A DNA stretch of 64,000 nucleotides from Cymbidium sinense (GCA_021442155.1 CM038217.1:149861834-149925833); one strand, 5' to 3'. Positions 1 through 12,680 are shown, numbered from the stretch's first letter. Notes: a model not told the origin generated them from the letters alone. Translations and numbers: made by a program.

Positions 1-1365
1 AGTATATTTACACAAAAGAAAGTGATGTTAGATTGACAACCAATCATTGTTGTGCTCCATTAGTCCCATTGCTAACAAACCATCTTCTATGTGCCAACTT
101 AGCAATATCATCAGGGATAAGAGCAATAGACTACTCCATGCCAATGATTTCTTAGGCTGTTGTTGACCAGATTGAAGTTGACTAGATGAACTGGGTTAAA
201 TAGTCATCAGTGTTGTCATGGATCCACCTAGAAAGTTGTTGCTATCAATCACAGGTGTCCATAAACAACTAACACTTTGGTTTGAATCAACTTGTATGGA
301 GAAACAAAGATTTGAAGACTGAAAACAAAGGGGAGGAAAAGCAATCTTTCTGCACGACAGTGACATTTCATGTCTTTCAATCATTTTTGATATCAATTTC
401 TACAAATCATTGGCACCTTGTTGTCCAGGAGGATCAAAAACACAATAGAGAAAACTTGGAGAAGAAGTTGAACATGTTCATGTACTAAATAATCTGTTGT
501 CGATTTGCATGCAAAAGAAGGGAAAGGAGGTCTCGTGAATTCACACATAAGGCAATATAGGATGTAATGTTGCCTTGTCCTAACATAAACTTCTTGCTTT
601 TTTTTTGCATTTCTTTTCCCATATTACTTTGCTTTCTACTATGTTATGTGCTATAGTAGTTGTTTTCTCAACATCACTCTCAAGTGCTTCTTCAAGCTCA
701 ACTTCAAAGTCAGCATCATTTTCTTCATCTTCATCAAAAGTTCTTTCTCCTTGACCTGCTTGCTCATTTCCATCTCATTCCAAAAGAACAACATCAAGAA
801 ACTTATGGTATTCTTCTTCACCATTGACATTATGAAGGTCATCATCATCATTTGACTCTTAAAGGAATGCCTCTAGTTCTTCATGTAATGTGCAAGTGAG
901 TGTCGAACCCTTGTGCCACTTCCATTCAAAATAGAAATTTCTACCTTGCATGCTTCAATATAAGTGACAATTATGACTATTTGATTGATTTCCTGGAGGC
1001 ATCATCAAATTTCATTACAAATTCCTCATCCTCATTTACAAATTCTAGGTTGTAGGTCTCTAACTTCTTCTCCAATCTTGAAGAGGGAACATTGTGATTT
1101 CCATCTAAAGAACATTGGATGAATTTATCAACATTATCACATGGACCTTTATTTTCAAAACTCAAATTAGGAGAGGCTTCTTAAGGTGTTTCTCTCTCAG
1201 AAGCAGATTAAAGTCAAGGTCATCCTCCTCTTCATCCTCTTGATCTTTCGTATGCATATTATCACCCATGAACACAATGTTTTAGCTAAAAACTCAAGTT
1301 GAATTGATGAAGATGCCCTTGGCAATGTCTCCCTTCTCTTCCTTGATTGCTTCGGGTAGGAGCAG

Positions 1366-1406
<41 letters not shown>

Positions 1407-1430
1407 GCGGTGCTCATGTGCAAACAAGAG
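1..1430 (-). pseudogene. GON4-like (YY1AP-type, SANT/homeodomain-like) gene fragment carried inside the LTR
   Basis: This is the second copy of the cargo described at 13,862-15,560, more decayed. Reading the minus strand, the same blocks recur in several frames. A piece near 1,140-980 has FVNEDEE. An acidic piece lies near 860-650. A block at 396-196 contains ERHEMSLSCRK, then CFQSSN and VDSNQS. A GA microsatellite at 1,375-1,404 lies in the presumed leader. The SANT-like end falls off the window edge. Plant GON4-like proteins are nuclear regulators of more than a thousand residues, and this fragment could not make one. It is not an independent capture: its position in the 3' LTR mirrors the copy in the 5' LTR. 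Confidence 0.6.
1375..1404. repeat. (GA)n microsatellite
   Basis: About 15 GA units. The same tract, slightly shorter, sits at 15,363-15,388 in the sister LTR. On the cargo-gene strand it reads as a CT-rich stretch just before the first recognisable GON4-like codons. This is typical of a plant 5' leader and suggests that leader sequence was captured too. Confidence 0.9.
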
Positions 1431-2460
1431 GTGATGCTTGTTTGTTGCTTGTGGGTTTGTTATGAGGGTGCTGCTCTGGATGATTCACCAATGAGAGATT
1501 AAGAGGAGACCAATCATGAGAGCTGCTCATTTTTCAGAAGAGATGAAGAAGGTTCGGTCTTAGAGATGAGAAGGGAATGAAGGGTAGAATAATTTGGAAA
1601 AGAGCTGCTCACGCGTGATATGGAATGGAGAATGGGAAAATCATATGCTCTTTTTTAAATAAGTGAATAAAATAAGAGCTAGCAGCCATGACTAAATGAG
1701 CATGGCATGGGTTTCCACGTAAAGAAGTTATGGGAAGAGGATTTTGGGCGGTTGCAATAAGATAACTTAGATATTTTATAAAATGCAAGTGGGGGCTATT
1801 GTGTATGAAAATAGGCTGAATTTAAGTTTAATATGAGTTAAGTGACTTTGGATTTATTTAGAGGATTAAATGTGTATATTCTCTTAAAATGTAAGTCAAC
1901 TTTAATGATTTTTTTTATGATGACGTAAGGAAATATGGATATCGAATTTGAATGATTTTGGCATTTTGGATATAATGACGTAGTCTGTTTCACGATTAGA
2001 GGTCATTTTGTGTGATTTCAATGTTGAACTAGGGTCACTTTGGTTCAAAAATGTGCATTATCGCTTCCAAACGCTCGACATTTGGTAGACTCATCTGAAT
2101 CGAGTGAGAATAGTCTCAATTGATAGGTATCGACATTTTGATGCTAACGACATAATTAATTTTATGAACGGAGGTCATCTGGGCATCATCACAGCCTCCT
2201 AACCTTGATGTTTGTCCAGGCACTTTGACGGCTCAACCTCTTGATTAGTCGACCGTTGAATTATGCAAGATGTATATTTTGATCAATTTTGATGTTGTGA
2301 ATGAGATGGCAAAGTCCGTTCATCAATCGAAGATCATTTGAACCAATTTTAGTGACGTCCAGTGTATTTTAGCTTTGATTTGTGCAATATCGCATCCGAC
2401 ATCAATTGAATTTATCTTGTGAGCTCGACTCCATTGATGTAGTATCTATGGAGGTCAATA

Positions 2461-2480
2461 AATGCCCCCAACAAATATGA
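2461..2480 (-). promoter_or_regulatory. Polypurine tract of the gypsy element (second-strand primer)
   Basis: On the minus strand the bases just before the LTR read TTGTTGGGGGCATT, a G-run directly next to the LTR start. This is the usual place for the RNase H-resistant purine tract that primes plus-strand synthesis. A very similar tract (ATTGGGGGTCC) precedes the LTR at 17,939. Confidence 0.65.
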
Positions 2481-4900
2481 TTCATGCATGGAGCAAGTCA
2501 TGTTTGTTGAAAACTGATTGACATTTTGTGCCCACCATGAATCTCAAATTATTTCAACTTCAGTTTCAATGGGTTCATTGAAGATCTTCTTCCACCATCT
2601 ACTCTCTACTTTAATGGGTTTACTGAAGATCTCTTTCTTTTGTGTCATTATTGATTTGGGTTTCCCCTGACCCTAGGTTCATGCTTGACGGGTTGGATGG
2701 AGGAATTGGTTTGTTTATTTTAAGATTTGAAATTTCTTCTGTTCTAGCTTCAAGCTTGATGGACTTGATGAAAGATTGACCTGATTTGTCCATATTAATT
2801 TGTCAAGAAGTGTATGTCTATCTTCAGTCATGTCCTTGCTGCTTTGAGTGACTCGTTGAAGGGTACATATAGATGACCTAGCCTTCTGGCTTATACTTGC
2901 TCTATAATGTTGAGTTATCAATCTAGCAATGTGTACTTTAATAGACTAAATAACTATGAAATTTATTTAATTCATCCATTACCTTTGTGTGAACTATGGA
3001 ATCACTTCCTCGGTCCTATGCTTTGATAAACTTGATGAGGAAATTAGCTTTGATCTGTGCTTGGTGGTTTGGTCATCAGACTAATGAACGGGGGCTCTTT
3101 CACTGGCCTTTTCTTGCGACTTATTGAGTGTGGAGAGTGTCAGCAACTCAATCATTTATTGACTTGTTAAGTTTGACCTTTAGAACCCATCCCTGTCCTC
3201 AACTTGAAGATGTAGAGGTTGCTTTTTTTCATCTTAGTTGATTGAAGCTTCAAAACTTGGGATTTTTTATGACTTGATCTTCGACATTTGACTAATCTTA
3301 GAGAGAAACTTTTGATATTTATGGATATTTTTTTAGCATCAAAGTGGATTCTTTTTGTTCCTGCAAGAACCTGCAACTTTAATAATAATAGATATATTCA
3401 GGGATTTCAGTATAAAGCTCGATGTCAACCTGAACATATGTAAAAGTCCTCCTATCTTTGGTCTTATGATTTGTGCTTTTAAACTTGTTGAAGACTTCCT
3501 CTTGAGAGTTTGAGAGTTGTATTTTTCTCCTATTTTGGCTTTATGCCTTGGTGGACTTAATGGAGTTGATGGTTTATTGTTGAGATGAGAGCATCTTCAG
3601 TCCTATGCTTTGTGTTGGACTTGTTGAAGATTCAATCTCAAAATTTGAAATTTGTATTTTTCTCATGTTCTGACTTTGTGCCTCAATGGACTTGTTGGAT
3701 TTGATGACTTGTTGTTGAGATGAGAACATCTTCAGTCCTATGCTTTGTGCTTTGACAAACTTATTGAAGACTCCATCATATCTTGTATTTTTCTTCTATC
3801 CTGGCTTCATGCCTTGATAGACATGATAGGAAAATCCAGAATTATCTTGAAGACCTATCAGGTGATATGAAATTACCTTTTGCCCTAGCTTTCTACTTGT
3901 TTGGACTTGCTCAAGAAGAGTTTTCTTCAATATTTGCTTTCTGCTTAACATACTTCTTGAAGGAATTGAGATTCCACATTTTACATTGATGCCAAACTTG
4001 GCTTAATGTCCTTTTGGGTGAGTATTTTTTTGTTGAATTTTAAAAAATGACCTTATGACTATTAAGGATGATCTCCTAGTCTCGGCCACTTAAACTCACC
4101 AAGTTGGAAGGATTTGGATGCTCATGTCTTTGAACTAATGAAGTAAGAGGATCCTTTACTATAACCTTTATGGCGTACTGAGTAAATGGACCTATTAGCG
4201 ACTCGGCCATATTTGGGCATGTTGAGTCCAATCTTATGCACCCACTTGAGTCTTGGACTTAAGCAATTGATGGAGGATTTTATCATCGAGCTAACAAGAT
4301 GGGGGATCTCTTTCTATGGCCTTTATAGCATGTTGAGTAAGAAGATCTATCAGCAACTCGGCCATATTTAAGCATGTCAAGTCTGACCTTATGCATCCAC
4401 TTGAGCCCGAGATTTGATGTATGGAGGGAAGATGTGTTTTCAACTTGATTTGTTGAAGTTTGCAGGCTTAAAAATTTCTCTTTTTGATCAATATGACTTT
4501 GAAGCATGTGAATTTCAATATAAAATTTGAACATGTATATGGGGATCTCGGCCTTAGGCATGATGTCAACCCAAATACAAAAGGAGGCCCCCTGTGTTAC
4601 ATGAGAAAGCCTAACATTTTGCTATAATTTTTTTAAAAAAATGCCCCTTGTCTAACAAGGGGATCTTTACAATATTTCACAAGTATGATGACATCAAAAT
4701 TATTTTTCATTTTCACACTTATAAGGGTCATATGAGACTTACATTGATCATTATAACCATTCATTTGTGGATTTTGGCCTTAGGCACGATGTCAACCTAA
4801 AAATATATAAAATGCCCCCTATATAATAAGGAGATTTTTATTTTATCTTGGAAATGCATTCTTGCATTTCAAGAGAATTTCTAAGTAAAACTTATGAAAG
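2481..4900 (-). repeat. 3' non-coding zone of the gypsy element with short tandem repeats
   Basis: There is no credible coding sequence between the integrase remnant and the polypurine tract. Three kinds of degenerate tandem repeat are visible: about 140-bp units at 3,447-3,835 (shared phrase CAGTCCTATGCTTTGTG), two units of about 170 bp at 4,160-4,410 (shared phrase CAACTCGGCCATATTT or close), and two units of about 240 bp at 4,535-4,850 (shared phrase GGCCTTAGGCAYGATGTCAA). Ogre/Tat elements are known for variable tandem repeats between the coding region and the 3' LTR, and this fits. Confidence 0.65.
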
Positions 4901-4959
4901 CTTTAAGTATGATATTCATTTGTTTACACTTTCATGTATAATACTTCTTTAGATATCGA

Positions 4960-6180
4960 CGTTGATTGGAGGCATTGGTCTTTCGCCTTTGAAATCAATG
5001 AGTTGGTAGGCTCCTCCTTGATGTACTGTATGATCGAATGCTTTGGACATCCTTGCTTGATAAACTTCTAGATTTTACTGAGCTTGTAGCCTAACTTCAT
5101 CAAGCACATCAAGCTCTTCCATCCGTACATGGGCATTCCCTTCTTGAGTAAGATTTTGTTGAATGGCTACTCGGAGTGAGGGTAGTTCAACTTCAAGAGG
5201 TAGAACTACTTTAGCTACAAACACTAGCACATAGGGAGTGGATTTTGTAGGTGTTTTATAAGTGGTTCGATAGGCCCATAACGCTTTTACAAGCTTAGTA
5301 TGCCACCCCTTTTATTTTTGGTGAGGATCTTTCTAAGTAATTTGACTAGTGTTTTGTTAAAAGCCTCGCCAAGCCATTTTCTCTCGGATTATAAATCGAA
5401 GAGTATTGTTAGTCAATCTTATGTCGATCAGTAAATCTATAGATTTTAGTATGTTTGAAGGCTGGACCATTATCTGAGATAATTCATCGTGGCACACCGA
5501 ATCTATAGATAATATTTTTGGTGAAGAAGTCGATGACTCGCTTAATAGTGACTTCTTTGAATGGGGTAGCTTTAGCCCATTTAGAAAAATAATCAGTTGC
5601 TGCTAGGATGAAGCGGTGGTCGGCTGATGATGATGGATCAATTGGGCCAATTATATCCATTCCCCAACATTATAACAGCCAAGATGCTATCATTAGATGT
5701 AGCAGATTTGGAGATTGATGAATAATGTTACCACGGACCTGACATTTGTGGCACCATTTGGCATGATTAATATAATCTTTCACCATCGATGGCCAATAAT
5801 ATCACAATCTCTTGATTTTAGTTTCCATCTTGGGACTTGACTAATGGGCACCGCAAAGCACTCATGAATTTTAATTATTACTTTGGTAGCTTCATCCAGT
5901 TCCAAATAGTGTGACCACATCTATTCGAAGGATCTATGGTATAGCATGTCATTAACATATGCATAGTGCAGGATCATTCAAATAATGCTTCTAGAGATTC
6001 TTCCAGTTCCACTGTGTATAAGATGAGGGGCTTTCCTGGGATTGACGCTGCGAGAATAGGTGGGTTAATCAAATACTTTTTGATACTGTCAAAAGCCTCT
6101 CGACATTATTTATCCTATTTGAAAGAAGTGTCCTTCTACATTAGCTTCTTCTTCTTAGACTTTTATTGATGCCTCTAATA
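4960..6180 (-). pseudogene. Gypsy RNase H and integrase remnant
   Basis: On the minus strand, about 6,160-6,050 gives SIKKYLINPPIL and a following IPGKPLILY, the RT-RNase H junction of Ty3/gypsy elements. About 5,830-5,640 gives the integrase zinc-binding region (HAKWCHKCQVRGN) and then WGMDIIGPID. The catalytic core follows with all three acidic residues: D in AATDYFSKW (codon at 5,592-5,594), D in ISDNGPAF (5,472-5,474) and E in NPRENGLA (5,379-5,381). Integrase inserts the cDNA into the host genome. The copy is dead: there are stops in VPR*II and KID*QYSS, most of the RNase H core is missing, and frameshifts follow. The D-E spacing of about 31 residues is a little short of the usual 35, so a small deletion is likely. 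Confidence 0.85.
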
Positions 6181-6834
6181 GATTTATGGCTTGGTGGACT
6201 ACGACCAAAGTTTACCTCCTCTCAAAGATATGGAGCTGGTTGATGACGGGATCCCTTGGATGACTCTCCAAGGTGTCAATCATCAGAAATCTTATCACAT
6301 ATGACCTTTTTCTTAGGTACATTCTTGACGAGTTTCATTTATAGCATATCTCTAGGAGTACAGTCCAAATGTCACGTTTCTTATTTTTTTAGGAAGTTTC
6401 ACTTCGAGGTTTTGGCCTCCAAATTTGCTTACCTTTTTGTTGGGACCTTTCAATGGAGGAATCTTGAAACTGTGGTCCAAGTGTCGCTCGATGCTCTCCG
6501 TGTGGAAATTGAATTAATTGACATCTTAATAAGGTTGTTAAATGAGGTCTCCTTGGAGGAGCAACTCTAGCCTCCCTGATGATTGAGCTTTGATATTTTC
6601 TTTTCATTAGTCATTTCTCCTTAGCAACTTTGAGGGCCCGATTGCATATACAATTTTGAGTTTCTTCACTAGAGAAGTTGGAACCTGACATCAGTCCAGG
6701 AGGACTGTTTGATTTTGACTAGTAGAGTTGTTCCACTTTATCCATCTTAGGATGTCAAACTTGTTATGGGTTGGAACACTTGCTTTTGGTTCCACAGCTG
6801 GTTGTACAATTTTTTGCTTAAACAATAGCTATTG
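6181..6834 (-). pseudogene. Degraded polyprotein segment upstream of the RNase H remnant
   Basis: This stretch lies between the RNase H remnant and the nested LTR2. On the minus strand it gives short frames such as one at 6,607-6,389 rich in R, P and Q, which I do not recognise. A polyprotein reading frame seen to the right of the nested LTR (ending near 11,581) resumes immediately left of it (6,834 downward), so this is the same gene continued. Most of the RT domain is missing. Confidence 0.45.
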
Positions 6835-6986
6835 AGCATTGGGTTTTAAGAAAAATTTCTATATGGTTGCCTTCAAATCTGTGGTGAAAGAGGAAGTCAA
6901 GAATATCAAAATTCATCTTTTTGGGATGCCAGATCTGTAGATATGCTTATTCAGGTGATCGGGTACATCATCAAGGAAATAGTGTA

Positions 6987-7002
6987 CTATCTCGAAAGAC
7001 AG
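6987..7002 (-). other. Conserved stem-loop near the LTR2 3' end
   Basis: On the plus strand the stem reads CTATCT / AGACAG around CGAA. In LTR sense (minus) it is CTGTCT-TTCG-AGATAG. Equivalent hairpins occur in all four other LTR2 copies (see 26,295-26,330). Confidence 0.6.
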
Positions 7003-9259
7003 AAGTCACTACCCTTTAATGAACCTAATCACCTTAATAAGGACTCATAAGGATGATAGGTCTGCATATGTACCAGGGATTCTTCCCTACTTTACATGGA
7101 AAAGTAAAGGTGATTTATTTTAAACCAAGTTCATTAAGTTCCTTACAGGGGCAAGCCCCGGTAGTTAATTGCATCTTAAGGAATGGGGATTCCTTCAAAA
7201 AACTCTTTATTAAGGTAAATGATCATTATCTTCAAAGATTTCAATGGGAAAGGACTATCAATCGATTGGTTTATTTTTGAAGATCAAATGGGATTGATCA
7301 AAAGAGGGAGTTATTATCGAAGCCAAAAGAAAGATAAGTAGGAGATGCCCACGATGCTAGGAAGCCTAGCGAGCATCTCAAACTAACCTACAATTGGGCT
7401 TTACATTTTTTAAAATTGATTTAATTTGTTTAAGTTGCATTTTTCATTAGAAATTTAGGACTTATCATTCCATAACTCAAGATTATAGAAATGCCTAAGA
7501 AATGAAGCTTATGGCCCACAAAAGAGAAGCAACCTCAAAACCTAAATCGGGGAGCTTTGGTGAGTGTCGAAAGCACAACCTCTAAGGCAAAAAAAAAGGG
7601 TAATTGGTTTGCCTCCACAAGAGAGGATAAACCACCTAACTGTTTGGACTTACAACCACCTGGGGGTGGCCTCCAACTAACTCCTCCTATGATTTTAAAT
7701 ATATGTAGGCAAGCCTTTATGCTTATGCAAGATAGTTAGGTTGTTACTTGTTTAGAAAGAGACTAAGTTCTTAAACTCACTTCCTAAAGAGACTAGATCA
7801 TGTGGGGACATGCTTCAAATGACCTAAATCTAATGCAATTCAAATTTTATTTTATTTTCATTTTTAGACAATTATTTTGACTCAGGCTAATAGGATTCAT
7901 ATGTCTAATGCATGAGAAATAGAGTTATTGGCCAAAATCAACGAGAAGGGAGGAGGTGTATTTTCACCATGGCTCTCAAAGGTCAAGCCAAGTTACTTTG
8001 GCAAAGGTGGAAGGCCTCCAATCAAGAGTGAAATAAGATGCATTTGTGCATGATATTATAAAAGAAATACTCATCCAAGTAAGGGGTTGTTAATTCTTTT
8101 ATCTTGATTTTAAACCTAAGCTTTAGGTAAGGTTATGAGTTCTTTATTTTTAGTTTGAGTTGTTAAGTTTGGTAAAAGATTTATTTTTCCCTAAAGAGTT
8201 TAATCCACATCCAGGCCATACATAAAGCAAAGAAGAAACTAGGAAAAACATGCCACTTAATGCAAGCTAAACAAATCATCAATCAATTTATAAAGCTAAT
8301 CGCAAAAAGAATAAAAGTAGGGGGAGATCCAAGCTCAATTGAGCTCGATTGATACAAAACTTTACCCATGCCATCTAAAGCCAATAAGTAACACATCCAA
8401 TGGTGGAATTTTCATGACTTGAAAATTCCTTTCATAAAAGACCAACACCTCCTATGCTAGGTGGTCGAAAAATTTCATACCTCGATGGAGGTGATCACCG
8501 GCACTCGAGAATGATGCAGTAGCTTCGTCTAGTGGAGACAAAGCCCTGTTAAAATTCTTAGGCCTTGGGGTTGAGTGGATTATTCTATAGACCAACACCA
8601 CTTGATGTCTCTTGACTTTGATCCAATTGAAGCTCTCCTTGTGGGAACTCAAATGGATGCTTGAGTGTGCTTGAATTGATCCTTAGAGAAAGTGTGCAAG
8701 AGGAATTGCATTAGATTTTAGTGTGGAGAAAGTTGGAAGTTCAAGTGAGCTCCCCTATTTTCCAATGGAGAAACTCGAGAAATCTCAAATTCAAATCCCT
8801 CTTATCATGCTTTGGAAGGCTCTTTGATCTTTCCTAACACTCTCTAAGGCTTGATCGAATTGAGGAATGATAGTTTTAAATTGAATTAGGGGGAGTATAT
8901 CTCCCCCTTGAAGGATCGGATGACCGCAAGCTTCTTTGCCATTTTGATTCAATTAATCACATTGGAGAGGTTTTTAGGCTATTAGCTCTTTGCACATGGT
9001 CGATTTGAGGCCTTGAGTGGATTGCCAACCTCCCATGTGCATCAAATTGAGTGGAAGAGGGATTTGGAATGAGCCAATTTGACCCATGGGGTCGGGTTTG
9101 GCCTTGGGTCCATTTGGACTGACCCAAACCCATTAGGTTGGGTGCACCACTCTTCATTAGGTCCCCTTGAGCTACTAGGAAGGAGTTGATATGAAGAGGG
9201 TATGACCAAATTACCCATAGATTAGTCCATACTTTGTTTTATGGCTTAGGGGTAGGATG

Positions 9260-10230
9260 GTCATTTTGCTAATTTTTCCAATTTGGATATGTTGGGTATG
9301 TGGAGAAACTAGGTTTGGCCAAGTTTCATGAGATTTGGAATTCATTTGATATGGTTTGGCTCATATTTACCCATTTAGGTCAAAATGTGTCAACTTGGGT
9401 CAAGTTGACCAATTAGTCAAATTGGGTCAAACCAAGGGTTGGGTCAAGTTCATATGACCATTTGAATTTTTTTGGTGACTTTGGTTTGATTCAATTTGGT
9501 ATAGTTTTGAATTTGGCTCATATGACTTCATTTAGGTCAAATGGGTCAAGTTGACTTATTTGAGCCATTTGACTTATTTGGACTAGGTCAAGGCTAGGTT
9601 TAGGTTAGGTTAGTCATATGGAGTGGAGTGGTATCTTTCTTTCCAATCAATTTTGGTTATGTTCAAATTTGGCTCAACATGACTCCTTTAGGTCAAGTTG
9701 GGTCTAAGGTCAATTGGGCTAGGTTAGGTCTAGTTGGCCAATTGAGGCTTTGGTCAAGTTCCACAAGTGATTTGGAATGAACTTGACCCATTGGTTTCAT
9801 TCAATTTGGCTTTGATCAAGTTTTGACACATTTTGACTTTTTAGGTCAAGTTGGGTCAACTTGGGTCAAGTGGCCAATTTGACTAAGTTAGACTCAAATG
9901 TTGGCGTGGTCAAGCTCAAACATAGGTTATGAATGAACTTAGATCAATGGTTTCAATCAATTTGGCCTATGTTGGAATTTGGCTATGTTAGGTTTCATTT
10001 TGGGCTAAGTGTTGACTTGGTCAACCCTTAGGTTTGACTTGGTTTGACCCAATTTGATTGATTGATCATCCCATGATGATTGGTGATCATGATGAGAGGC
10101 ATAGATGAGTTTGGTTCAATCCAATTTGGTTAGGATTAGAATTTAGCTCATAAGGGCACTTTAGGTCACAAGGTCAAGTGAGCCTAAGTGGGTCAAATGG
10201 CTTGGTCAAAGCTTGATTTGAGTTTGATTG
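9260..10230. repeat. Low-complexity region built from GGTCAAGTTGACC-like words
   Basis: The words GGTCAA, TTGGGTCAA and TTGACC recur dozens of times, often side by side so that GGTCAAGTTGACC-type near-palindromes form. The reverse complement of the same region fills 19,240-20,110 in the plus-strand LTR2. It is non-coding and part of LTR2. Confidence 0.7.
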
Positions 10231-10299
10231 AACTTGTATATGGACTTTGATTGAAATATAAATCCATTTGCAAGTGGTTTGAAGTCAAATGGGTTTTGA

Positions 10300-11215
10300 T
10301 TCATTTGACAATTTCATATTCAAAGGAAGAATATGAATGGATTTTGGCTTTGCTTTTTGAATTGATTTTTGATTTGGTGATTGAATTTTTCATTTATATA
10401 TGAATTCATGATTGTAGGGTTGATTGAATCATGAAGAAAAAATCAAGAGTGTGGCTTGATTTAAAGTTGATTTGGCTAAGTTAAAGATTTTGACTTGAAA
10501 GGCTTAGGTTAGATTTTGAGTGGATTTGAGTTTGATTTTTGGAATTGGTTTTGATTGTTTGAATTTATATTTCATTCATATATGTGAATATAAATGAGAA
10601 TATAAATGGATCATGAGAAAATTCCAAGGGTTTGGAGTGATTTTATCATTTTAGGCTAAGTCCATTAAAGGGAATTTTAAAGGACTTAGGAAAATTTTAG
10701 AGTTTGAAGCTTGAATTTTTGAATTTGGTTTGATTGATTTATATTTATATTTTATTTATATATGTGAATATAAATGAGAATATAAATGAGTTATGAGAAA
10801 ATCCCACGAATTTGATTTCATTTGATTATGATTTTGGCTAAGTCCATGAAGGAGAGCTTAAAGGACTTAGGAAAATTTTGGATTTGGAATTTGATTTGAG
10901 GATTTGATTTGATTGATTTATATTGGTATTTCATTTATATATTTGAATATAAATGAGTTTTTAGAAAATCCCATGAATTTGATTTGATGTGATCATGATT
11001 TTGGCTAAGTACATGAAGGAAAACTTAAAGGACATAAGAAAAATTCATGAATTAATTTTGGATTTTGAGTTTAGTTTGATTGGTTTGATTTTATATTTCA
11101 TTTATATATGTGAATATAAACAAGAATATACATGAATTATGAGGAAATCAAGGATTTGATTTGGTTTAGATCATAATTTTGGCTAAGTTTTTATGAGAAG
11201 ATTAAGGAACTTAGG
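10300..11215. repeat. Tandem repeat of about 170 bp in LTR2
   Basis: About five diverged units, each with the order TTTCATTTATATATGTGAATATAA, then ATGAGAAAATC, then TTTGGCTAAGT, then AAGGACTTAGGAAAAT. The complementary array is at 18,480-19,100 in the plus-strand LTR2. It is a variable tandem block close to the LTR start. Confidence 0.75.
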
Positions 11216-11580
11216 AAATTTTTGGACTTAAGAATTTCATTTATGGGTTTCAACCAGATTTCAATCATGGATTTCAATCATGAATCTCAATCATGGAGTT
11301 GATTTGAGTTAGGAGAAAATCAATTAGAATTGATTTGGAGTTTGACTTGAAGGAAGGAAGGTGAGGGATGGTTCAAGCTAACGGTGGGTAAGTTTTCCTA
11401 GCACCCCTAAGGCATGACCAATTCCTATGGCTAACTCTTCTAAGTCTCTAGGGTTAGGTTGAGTGTCCACCTAATCACTAGATATGTCTTAAAACTAAGG
11501 AACTCATAAAGTCTAAGAGGAATCCTATGCCTAAGACGGAGGGGTTGAGAGCTCATCCTAAAAATGAGATCAACAAGCAC

Positions 11581-12500
11581 GCAATTCAGCATTTCTCTTT
11601 CTCAATTGTCTCTAGGTTAGCTTGCTTATAGATGAAGAAGCTTCTGCGTCACTACTTCTTCTCGAGGCTTCAGCCTCTATATTTATTTTCCTTTTTGCTA
11701 AGACCTTTTGGTGGCGGATTCCTAGACATGCGATCCAGGTGTAATGCCCCAATGTTCACCGTACAGGAATTGCTTAGGACGGTCTTAAGCATTACCCACT
11801 GAGAGTAGCTTTTTTAGTGAAGCTTTCTCATTTTCTCTGATAATCAGACCTTGATACTTTTTCTTCATAAGACCTTTCTCCTTGATAACTTTCAGCACCT
11901 TGTGTACTCTAGATGATAGAGTCTCAGGATGTCTCCTTTATAGAGTTATAATTTTTGCGATATCATCAAGAAAGTTCCTTTTAACCCGTTTCATATTTTC
12001 AAACTTATTATTATAAGTGGGAATATTCGCTTCTAGTATCAAGTCTGGTTACATGGCTAGTGATTCAGGCAACAATTGCTGAGCTCATAGTTCAACATTT
12101 CTTCTCCTTTTTTGCCTTCTAGTTAGTTTTCCTCCATATGAAGAAGCTTCAGAATCATGCCTTCTTAATGCGAAAGGTTCAACTGACAAAGTGGTCGCAT
12201 TCACAAGCATGACTGAAACTTTCTGCCCAATGATGATTATTTTCATGACTAGTGCCTCAGAATAACCTAACATTTCAAATACAAATGCTCTCTTTCGAGG
12301 AACCTCAATAGCAGTAGCGACCATTCCAGTCATTTTTCTCCCCTGCACAGGTTGGTGTGTATAATATGCAAGTGCTTCACATAGAGGATTATTTGCAGTA
12401 GTGATGGTTAGGAAGTCAATACTACCAAATTGAATAGTAGCTCCAACATCTTCAGTATTAATTACATTGTTAGCCAGAAGGATATTGGCTTAATGACCTA
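11581..12500 (-). pseudogene. Gypsy polyprotein fragment next to the primer-binding site
   Basis: The minus strand gives a mostly open but interrupted frame from about 12,500 to 11,760, then to 11,581. It includes ATIQFGSIDF, then GRKMTGMVATAIEVPRKRAF, a basic motif KLTRRQKRRRN (about 12,120), and later KVLKVIKEKGLMKKKYQG. A second, related motif (SKLT, stop, RQLRKRNAEL) appears about 500 bp further on, so a stretch has been duplicated inside the frame. Position just after the primer-binding site argues for the front part of gag-pol, but I do not recognise a specific domain. It is broken by several stops and then by the nested LTR2 at 11,575. Confidence 0.5.
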
Positions 12501-12680
12501 ACTACATGATGAACAGTGCTCTAAAGATCCATTAATATAGAGAGCAAACATATTACTCATAAGGACATAATTAGCTTAGATTTAATTTTATTGAAAATTG
12601 ATTTTTTTTATTTCAATTTTTTTATACTCCACTATTACTATAGCTTAGATTTGACTAGTCAAAGATGGAAAGAGAAACAT
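12501..12680 (-). other. Untranslated leader of the gypsy element
   Basis: AT-rich sequence between the primer-binding site and the first recognisable polyprotein frame. It shows no further features. Confidence 0.5.

Larger units (their letters stand above)
1..2460 (-). mobile_element. 3' LTR of the first gypsy element (LTR1 family), partial
   Basis: Base 1 corresponds to about 13,929 in the second copy, and similarity continues to the shared end near 2,457 / 16,435. On the minus strand this LTR starts TATTGACCTCC, where the sister copy starts TGTTGACCTCC, so the canonical TG has become TA. A G-rich polypurine tract lies just outside it (2,461-2,480), as expected upstream of a 3' LTR. About 1 kb at the LTR start (1,750-2,460) is also found in the solo LTR1 at 59 kb, while the middle holds a host-gene fragment. 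The 5'-most part of the element's end lies outside the window. Confidence 0.8.
6840..11575 (-). mobile_element. Solo LTR of family LTR2 nested in the gypsy element
   Basis: On the minus strand it starts TGTTGATCTC and ends AAAACCCA. It is flanked by AGCAT (6,835-6,839) and AGCAC (11,576-11,580), a 5-bp target duplication with one transition. The interrupted polyprotein frame resumes across it once the LTR and one flank are removed, which independently supports both ends. Its left part (6,840-8,314) matches 37,072-38,560, 56,632-58,090 and the reverse of 24,4xx-26,416. Its right part (8,330-11,575) matches the reverse of 17,939-20,950. About 3.7 kb present in the copy at 17,939 is missing here, with the join near 8,314. 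There is no coding content; short frames inside are chance. Confidence 0.75.
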
